In this document: in pieces, positions 35,454 through 39,866 of the stretch
Numbering within the stretch: position 1 is the stretch's first letter
Layout of the letters: each line of letters begins with the position of its first letter
DNA from: an uncultured Oxalobacteraceae bacterium
Lineage (GTDB): Bacteria > Pseudomonadota > Gammaproteobacteria > Burkholderiales > Burkholderiaceae
DNA: 39,866 nucleotides
Direction: 5' to 3'
Assembly: GCA_946480015.1 (NCBI GenBank)
Contig: CAMLIL010000051.1
Span: 1 to 39,866, forward strand
Position numbers and translations under genes: made by a program
Notes under the pieces: generated by a model
Databases searched by the model: none
Told to the model about the DNA's origin: nothing
The model's input: the letters and a program-made list of their open reading frames with translations, nothing else

Positions 35454-36110
35454 ATGAATTTTTCGCATGAGAAGAACCCCGGGAAGAATTTCACAGGCAT
35501 TGCGGTCGTTATCCTGATTCACGCGCTGGTTGCATGGGGTATCGTCAGCGGGCTCGGCACCCGCATGGTCACTAAAATGACCGAAGCCGTGGAGACAAAG
35601 ATCATTGAAGAGGTGAAGCCGCCTCCACCGAAGGAAGTGCCGCCGCCTCCTCCACCGCCGGAAACCAAGGCGCCCCCGCCGCCATTCATCCCGCCGGTCG
35701 AAGTCAACGTGCAGCAGCCGCCGCCGCAGCAGAACGTGATCGCCAACACGACCACCGCCAAGCCGGCCACGACCGATATCCGTCCACAAGCGCCGGCTAC
35801 GCCGGGGCCTGTCGCCGCCAACCCGAATCCGGTGCGTGTCGCCGCGGTGGCCGATTTCAACACTTGCGCAAAACCAGAGTGGCCTAAAGCCTCCCTGCGC
35901 AACGAGGAAACCGGCACCGTGACCTTGCAGTTCCTGATTGGTACCGATGGCCGTGTGGCCGACTCCAAGGTCCTCAAGTCGAGCGGCTTCCGCGACCTGG
36001 ACAAGGCGGCGTTGGTGGGCATTAGCAAGTGCCGCTTCAAACCCGGAATGGTGGACGGCAAACCGGAGCAAGCCTGGATGAGCATGCAGTACGTCTGGAC
36101 GCTGGAGTAA
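35454..36110 (+). CDS. tonB: TonB family energy transducer
   Basis: TonB spans the periplasm and passes proton-motive energy from ExbBD to outer-membrane receptors. The 218-residue product has a single membrane helix at about 13-34 (GIAVVILIHALVAWGIVSGL), a Pro-rich periplasmic spacer with Pro runs, and the C-terminal TonB domain (VTLQFLIGTDGRVADSKVLKSSG, ISKCRFKPG). The ATG at 35454 starts MNFSHEKNPGKN; GGAG lies upstream at a slightly long distance. Frames extending further upstream would run into the promoter. It heads tonB-exbB-exbD-exbD-TPR. Confidence 0.93.
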   Translation: MNFSHEKNPGKNFTGIAVVILIHALVAWGIVSGLGTRMVTKMTEAVETKIIEEVKPPPPKEVPPPPPPPETKAPPPPFIPPVEVNVQQPPPQQNVIANTTTAKPATTDIRPQAPATPGPVAANPNPVRVAAVADFNTCAKPEWPKASLRNEETGTVTLQFLIGTDGRVADSKVLKSSGFRDLDKAALVGISKCRFKPGMVDGKPEQAWMSMQYVWTLE

Positions 36111-36202
36111 AACCGAGACGGCAGTACTTTTAAGTCTCACACTGTGAGTTTCGTTGTCATTATGTTCAGCGAACTGATTATTTTTATAAATTTGGAGGAA
36201 GC

Positions 36203-37117
36203 ATGTTTAAGAATACCCGTTTGTCCGCTGTCCTGGCGGCTGTCCTGTTCTCGGTCACAGCAGCTGCGGCGCTGGTTTCCACGCCAGCTTTTGCTGACGC
36301 GCCTGCTTCGGCAGCAGCGGCCGCACCGGCAGCTGACGCACCGGCAGCTGACGCAGCGGCCCCGGCTGCAGCTCCAGCAGCCGAAGCAGCACCAGGCAAG
36401 GAAGCCAAAGAAGCCGTCAAAAATCCTTACGGTATCGAAGCGCTGTGGCACGAAGGTGACTTCGTATCCAAAGGCACCCTGATCATCCTGTCGCTGATGT
36501 CGATGGGTTCGTGGTACATCCTGATCACCAAGCTGATCGACCAGGCCAAGATTTTCAAGCAGTCGAAAGAGACTTCGGCCAAGTTCTGGAAAGCCTCGTC
36601 GATCGCCGCCGGTTCGGCAGCCCTGAAAGAAGGCTCGCCATTCCGCTTCATCGCCGAGACCGGCACCAAGGCGTCCCAGCACCACGACGGCGCCCTGCTC
36701 GAGCAGATCGACCTGTCGACCTGGGTGACCATGTCGATCCAGCGCGCTGTGGAAAAAGTTCAGTCGCGTCTGCAAGACGGCCTGTCCTTCCTGGCAACCG
36801 TAGGTTCGACCGCACCGTTTATCGGTCTGTTCGGTACCGTGTGGGGTATTTACAATGCACTGACCGCCATCGGTATGTCGGGGAACGCATCGATCGACAA
36901 GGTGGCAGGTCCAGTGGGTGAAGCGCTGATCATGACCGCCTTCGGTCTGTTCGTGGCGGTGCCTGCCGTTCTGGGTTACAACTGGCTGGTGCGTCGTAAC
37001 AAGAGCGCCATGGAAGACGTGCGCTCCTTCTCGGCTGACGTGCACTCGGTGCTGATCTCCGGTGCCATGTCGACCTCCGAAGCTGGCCGTGCCGCCGGCG
37101 CTAAAAAGATTGGATAA
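36203..37117 (+). CDS. exbB: ExbB, MotA/TolQ/ExbB proton channel protein
   Basis: ExbB forms the pentameric inner-membrane proton channel that drives TonB with ExbD. The 304-residue protein has a signal-peptide-like start (LSAVLAAVLFSVTAAAALVSTPAFA), an Ala/Pro-rich segment, and three membrane helices, with the MotA/TolQ/ExbB hallmark LATVGSTAPFIGLFGTVWGIY and later EALIMTAFGLFVAVPAVLGYNW. The long N-terminal signal and Ala-rich extension is typical of ExbB in multi-ExbD loci. GGAGG lies just before the ATG. Only three bases separate it from the first exbD. Confidence 0.94.
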   Translation: MFKNTRLSAVLAAVLFSVTAAAALVSTPAFADAPASAAAAAPAADAPAADAAAPAAAPAAEAAPGKEAKEAVKNPYGIEALWHEGDFVSKGTLIILSLMSMGSWYILITKLIDQAKIFKQSKETSAKFWKASSIAAGSAALKEGSPFRFIAETGTKASQHHDGALLEQIDLSTWVTMSIQRAVEKVQSRLQDGLSFLATVGSTAPFIGLFGTVWGIYNALTAIGMSGNASIDKVAGPVGEALIMTAFGLFVAVPAVLGYNWLVRRNKSAMEDVRSFSADVHSVLISGAMSTSEAGRAAGAKKIG

Positions 37118-37120
37118 ATC

Positions 37121-37549
37121 ATGTCGATGAGTGTCGGCTCCGATAGCGGAGATGAAGATGCAGTCATGTCAGAGATCAACACGACGCCGCTCGTCGACAT
37201 CATGTTGGTTCTGCTGATCATCTTCCTGATTACGAGCCCGGTCGTCCTCAAGCTGCAAAAAATTAAGCTGCCTGAGGAAGTCAACCAGGTCATCAAACCT
37301 ACGCCGGAAGACGTTAACATCGTTGTCAACAAAGATGGCGACATGTACTGGAACCAGACCAAGCTCGAGAACACCGATGCCCTGTTCGAGTTTCTGAAAA
37401 AGGAATCGGTCAAGCTGCCGCAACCAAAAGTACATGTGCGCGGCGATCAGGAAACGAAATACGAGTTCATCGGCAAGGTGATCTTCACTGCACAACGTGC
37501 TGGGATTCAACGGGTCGGCTTCATTACCGAGACGCCTGACAAGAATTAA
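37121..37549 (+). CDS. exbD: ExbD, first copy
   Basis: A 142-residue biopolymer transport protein with one membrane helix. The proton-carrying Asp is in INTTPLVDIMLVLLIIFLI, and the periplasmic part (IVVNKDGDMYWNQTKLENTDAL) follows. It starts three bases after exbB. Two different ExbD proteins follow one ExbB, as in Xanthomonas; there the second copy is needed for specific functions. Here that is inference. Confidence 0.94.
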   Translation: MSMSVGSDSGDEDAVMSEINTTPLVDIMLVLLIIFLITSPVVLKLQKIKLPEEVNQVIKPTPEDVNIVVNKDGDMYWNQTKLENTDALFEFLKKESVKLPQPKVHVRGDQETKYEFIGKVIFTAQRAGIQRVGFITETPDKN

Positions 37550-37612
37550 TGTCTTCGCCGCCGCCAGCCTGGCTGGCCGCGGTGGAATGCCCAGATTTGA
37601 AAAGGAAACACT

Positions 37613-38044
37613 ATGTCTATGAATGTCGGGGGTTCTGGCGCCCAAGGGGCCGATCCAGAACCAATGATGGAAATGAACATGACACCGTTGATCGACGTGA
37701 TGTTGGTCTTGATTATCATGTTGATTATCACGATTCCGAAGCAAAACCACTCGGTCAACTTGAATATGCCAGTGGGCCCGTCCTCGCCACCGCTCAAGGA
37801 ACCGGTGGTGGTCACGATCGACGTGGACTTCGACGGCACCATTCTGGTCGACAACGTGGTGGTACCGGATCGCGCAACGCTGGAACAAAAGCTGATGAAC
37901 ATCGCAGCACAGGCTGATCAGCCGGAAGTGCACCTGCGACCCAACAAGCTGGTGTCGTACAAGTATGTCGCTGGCGTCATGGCTTCCGCCCAGCGTCTGG
38001 GCGTCACCAAGATCGGCATGGTCGGCAACGAGCAGTTCCAATAA
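37613..38044 (+). CDS. exbD: ExbD, second copy
   Basis: A 143-residue paralogue of the first ExbD. The helix carries MNMTPLIDVMLVLIIMLIIT with the conserved Asp, and the periplasmic part has VTIDVDFDGTILVDNVVV. AAGGA lies at a good distance before the ATG. The helix residues differ from the first copy, so the two may form mixed dimers inside the ExbB ring. A strong hairpin with a T run follows within 17 bases. Confidence 0.94.
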   Translation: MSMNVGGSGAQGADPEPMMEMNMTPLIDVMLVLIIMLIITIPKQNHSVNLNMPVGPSSPPLKEPVVVTIDVDFDGTILVDNVVVPDRATLEQKLMNIAAQADQPEVHLRPNKLVSYKYVAGVMASAQRLGVTKIGMVGNEQFQ

Positions 38045-38060
38045 TCGTTTATGGCTATAC

Positions 38061-38094
38061 GGACACGGCAGGTACTCCCTGCCGTGTCCTTTTT
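38061..38094 (+). terminator. Intrinsic terminator/attenuator between exbD and the TPR gene
   Basis: GGACACGGCAGG (38061-38072) pairs perfectly with CCTGCCGTGTCC (38078-38089) over TACTC, followed by five T residues. It is a strong Rho-independent terminator, 16 bases before the TPR gene ATG, leaving no room for a promoter after it. Confidence 0.88.
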
Positions 38095-38110
38095 GACTGA
38101 AAGATTTCCA

Positions 38111-39343
38111 ATGATCAAAAATCGTCTCGCACACCTTGGCCTCGTCATGGCCGCAATTGGCTTTACCGCAGCCCCCCCCATGCTGGGACTGTCCACCGCC
38201 GTCGCCGCTGAAACCGTGCGCGCGGAAATTGGCAACCCACTGCAGGCGGCGCAGACGCTGATGAAGCAGGGAAAAAATAAGGAAGCGCTGGCGAAACTGC
38301 GCGAGGCTGACAATGTCGCCGGCAAAACCGCCAATGAAAGCTATCTGATCGAGCTCGTGCGTGCTGGTGCCGCCTCGAGAGCGGGCGATTACGAGGTCGC
38401 CAACAAGTCCATCGAAAAGCTGCTCGATTCGGGCAGGCTGAGCGCCAGCGACCGCAAGAATTTCGAAGAAGGCCTGATCGGCAACTACATTCGCGCCAAG
38501 GAGTTCGGCAAGGCCAACGCCCTGATCCAGAAAGCCCTGAAGGATGGCAACGATCCCAAGCTGCGCACTTACCTGATTCAGAACTACTTCTACCAAGGCA
38601 ACACCAAGGAATTGGCCAACGAACTGGCCGCGGCGGAAAAAGCCGGCCGTACGCCAACGGAAGACCAGTACGGCATGCTGGCCAATCTGTACAACAAGAA
38701 CGGCGACAAGGCCGGCTATGTCAACGTCATCGAAAAGCTGGCCGCGAACTACCCGAAGGTTAACTACTGGACCGACCTGCTGAACCGTGTCACCTCCAAA
38801 CCGGGCTTCGCCAGCCGCCTGTCGGTGGACGTGTACCGCCTGAAGTTCGCCAACAACCTGGTCAAGAAGCCGAGCGAATACCTGGAAATGGCCCAGTTGA
38901 TGCTGCAAGCCAAAGCCCCTGCCGAAGCGCTCAAGGTGATCGACCGCGGCTACAAGAACGGCGTGCTGGGTACCGGCGCGGAAGCGGCCCGTCACCAGCG
39001 CCTGAAAGACCTGGCCGACAAAACCCTGGCGGAAGACGCCAAGAACCTGGCCGCCAACGAAGCTGCCCTGGTCAAGGCCAAGGACAACGAAGGCTTGCTG
39101 GCCCTCGGGTATGCGCTGGTTCAGGACGGCAAGACCGACAAGGGCCTGGCCATGATGGAAGCGGCCGCCAAGGCGAGCGACCTGAAGAATCCGGAAGACG
39201 CCAAGCTGCGCCTGGGCGAAGCCTATGCCGCCGCCGGCAAGAAGCAGCAAGCCATCAACGTGCTCAAAACCGTGCGCGGCACCGACGGGACCGCCGAACT
39301 GGCGCGTTACTGGATCATGGCCATCAACCATCCGATGTCCTGA
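38111..39343 (+). CDS. Tetratricopeptide repeat protein of a TonB-ExbBDD locus
   Basis: A 410-residue exported protein: signal peptide MIKNRLAHLGLVMAAIGF...TAVAAE, then helical repeats (NPLQAAQTLMKQGKNKEALAKL, AKEFGKANALIQKALKDGN, and C-terminal LGEAYAAAGKKQQAINVLKTV), typical of TPR-type scaffolds. In Vibrio and Shewanella TPR proteins in TonB2/ExbBD loci aid iron transport; a similar role is inference here. I chose the ATG at 38111 because the frame to the earlier ATG at 38051 runs through the terminator hairpin, and the signal peptide begins here. Expression must depend on read-through of that terminator. Confidence 0.88.
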   Translation: MIKNRLAHLGLVMAAIGFTAAPPMLGLSTAVAAETVRAEIGNPLQAAQTLMKQGKNKEALAKLREADNVAGKTANESYLIELVRAGAASRAGDYEVANKSIEKLLDSGRLSASDRKNFEEGLIGNYIRAKEFGKANALIQKALKDGNDPKLRTYLIQNYFYQGNTKELANELAAAEKAGRTPTEDQYGMLANLYNKNGDKAGYVNVIEKLAANYPKVNYWTDLLNRVTSKPGFASRLSVDVYRLKFANNLVKKPSEYLEMAQLMLQAKAPAEALKVIDRGYKNGVLGTGAEAARHQRLKDLADKTLAEDAKNLAANEAALVKAKDNEGLLALGYALVQDGKTDKGLAMMEAAAKASDLKNPEDAKLRLGEAYAAAGKKQQAINVLKTVRGTDGTAELARYWIMAINHPMS

Positions 39344-39366
39344 TCGCCGTTCGCATTGCACTATGG

Positions 39367-39403
39367 AAAAGCGCTGTCTGCATCCTGCAGGCAGCGCTTT
39401 TTT
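39367..39403 (+). terminator. Intrinsic terminator after the TPR gene
   Basis: AAAAGCGCTG (39367-39376) pairs with CAGCGCTTTT (39392-39401), with an inner TGCA-TCC-TGCA hairpin, and runs into TTT. It is a strong terminator and ends the tonB operon. Confidence 0.9.
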
Positions 39404-39413
39404 ACTTTGAACG

Positions 39414-39419
39414 TATAAT
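39414..39419 (+). promoter_or_regulatory. -10 element for ribF
   Basis: Perfect TATAAT 43 bases before the ribF ATG; the -35 position falls in the preceding terminator and is poor. Confidence 0.45.
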
Positions 39420-39461
39420 CTTGTATTTCGTCTGTTTCGCATCAGAATTGTCACCCTGCCC

Positions 39462-39866
39462 ATGAAGGTTTTTCGCGGTCTTCCCAATGATGAGGCGCGC
39501 GCCCCCTGCGCGCTCACGATCGGCAATTTCGACGGCGTCCATCGCGGCCACCAGGCCCTGCTGGGGCGTGTCTGCGCCGCTGCCGCATCGCTGCGTCTGG
39601 AAGCGGCCGTGATGACGTTCGAACCGCACCCGCGCGAATTCTTCGCCGAGAAAAGCGGCGACCTGTCGAAGGCCCCCAGCCGCATCGCCAATCTGCGCGA
39701 CAAGCTGCAATCCCTGTCCAACGCCGGTATCGACCGCGTCATCGTCGAGCATTTCAACGCCCACTTCGCCAGCATCTCGCCGCAGGAATTCGTCGAGCGC
39801 GTGCTGGTCGGGGGCTTGCACGTCAAGTGGCTGATGGTGGGCGACGACTTTTGCTACGGCGCCCGC
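39462..39866 (+). CDS. ribF: RibF, bifunctional riboflavin kinase/FAD synthetase (3' end cut)
   Basis: RibF phosphorylates riboflavin to FMN and adenylates FMN to FAD. The visible 135 codons cover the N-terminal nucleotidyltransferase domain: LTIGNFDGVHRGHQALL with the H-x-G-H-like His27 and His30, TFEPHPREFF, and near the cut FCYGAR. The riboflavin kinase domain lies outside the window. The ATG at 39462 starts MKVFRGLPN, the usual betaproteobacterial start. No FMN riboswitch is seen upstream. Confidence 0.95.
   Translation, partial: MKVFRGLPNDEARAPCALTIGNFDGVHRGHQALLGRVCAAAASLRLEAAVMTFEPHPREFFAEKSGDLSKAPSRIANLRDKLQSLSNAGIDRVIVEHFNAHFASISPQEFVERVLVGGLHVKWLMVGDDFCYGAR

Noticed and set aside
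37169..39826. Long minus-strand frame across exbD, exbD and the TPR gene
   Set aside because: It crosses several real genes and two terminators, and has no recognisable domain.

Overview
The window looks like a chromosomal segment of a GC-rich betaproteobacterium of the Oxalobacteraceae (Massilia / Duganella / Janthinobacterium type). This assignment is inferred from gene content: an alpha-hydroxyketone quorum-sensing trio (CqsA/LqsA/JqsA synthase, sensor kinase, LqsR-type regulator), an MHFG-type PEP-CTERM protein, a DUF6328 protein, and typical betaproteobacterial rne, rluC, ribF and flhBAF neighbourhoods. I saw no tRNA, rRNA, CRISPR array, insertion sequence or phage gene. Both ends cut genes: flhF at the left and ribF at the right.

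Layout. (1) 1-4933: flagellar export and placement genes flhB-flhA-flhF on the minus strand, with a plus-strand DUF2442 gene sitting between flhA and flhF. (2) 5097-7860: a small DUF6328 membrane protein, convergent with an rsuA plus FAH-family hydrolase pair, then a short unknown gene behind a well-formed FNR-type promoter. (3) 7861-11378: a structured intergenic region with a strong candidate small RNA on the minus strand, then the minus-strand set rluC - HAD phosphatase - Rieske protein - sppA-type peptidase. (4) 11379-15057: a 657-base leader with stacked hairpins, then rne and its terminator. (5) 15112-19412: a tightly overlapped operon chrA-moaA-mobA-moeA. (6) 19614-22074: an MHFG PEP-CTERM protein, then rmuC and a group II truncated haemoglobin on the minus strand.

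(7) 22088-25851: the quorum-sensing locus. The autoinducer synthase is divergent from an overlapping kinase/regulator pair. The shared 111-base promoter region carries two perfect tandem FNR boxes (TTGAT-N4-ATCAA) and a perfect inverted repeat across the kinase start codon. (8) 25852-29399: a YbbP-like FtsX permease and an adenosine/adenine deaminase on the minus strand. (9) 29400-34996: an AT-rich leader, then prkA-yeaH-spoVR, the kinase-linked stress module. (10) 34997-39403: an AT-richer regulatory region, then tonB-exbB-exbD-exbD-TPR with an intrinsic terminator inside the operon just before the TPR gene. (11) 39462-end: ribF.

Most striking, the window holds four perfect FNR-type boxes (7392, 23404, 23419, 34921). 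Two flank the quorum-sensing genes and one sits 41.5 bases before a predicted start site. Together with a truncated haemoglobin beside the autoinducer synthase, this suggests that oxygen sensing feeds into alpha-hydroxyketone signalling. The candidate small RNA at 7964-8135 is the other element I cannot match to a known family.
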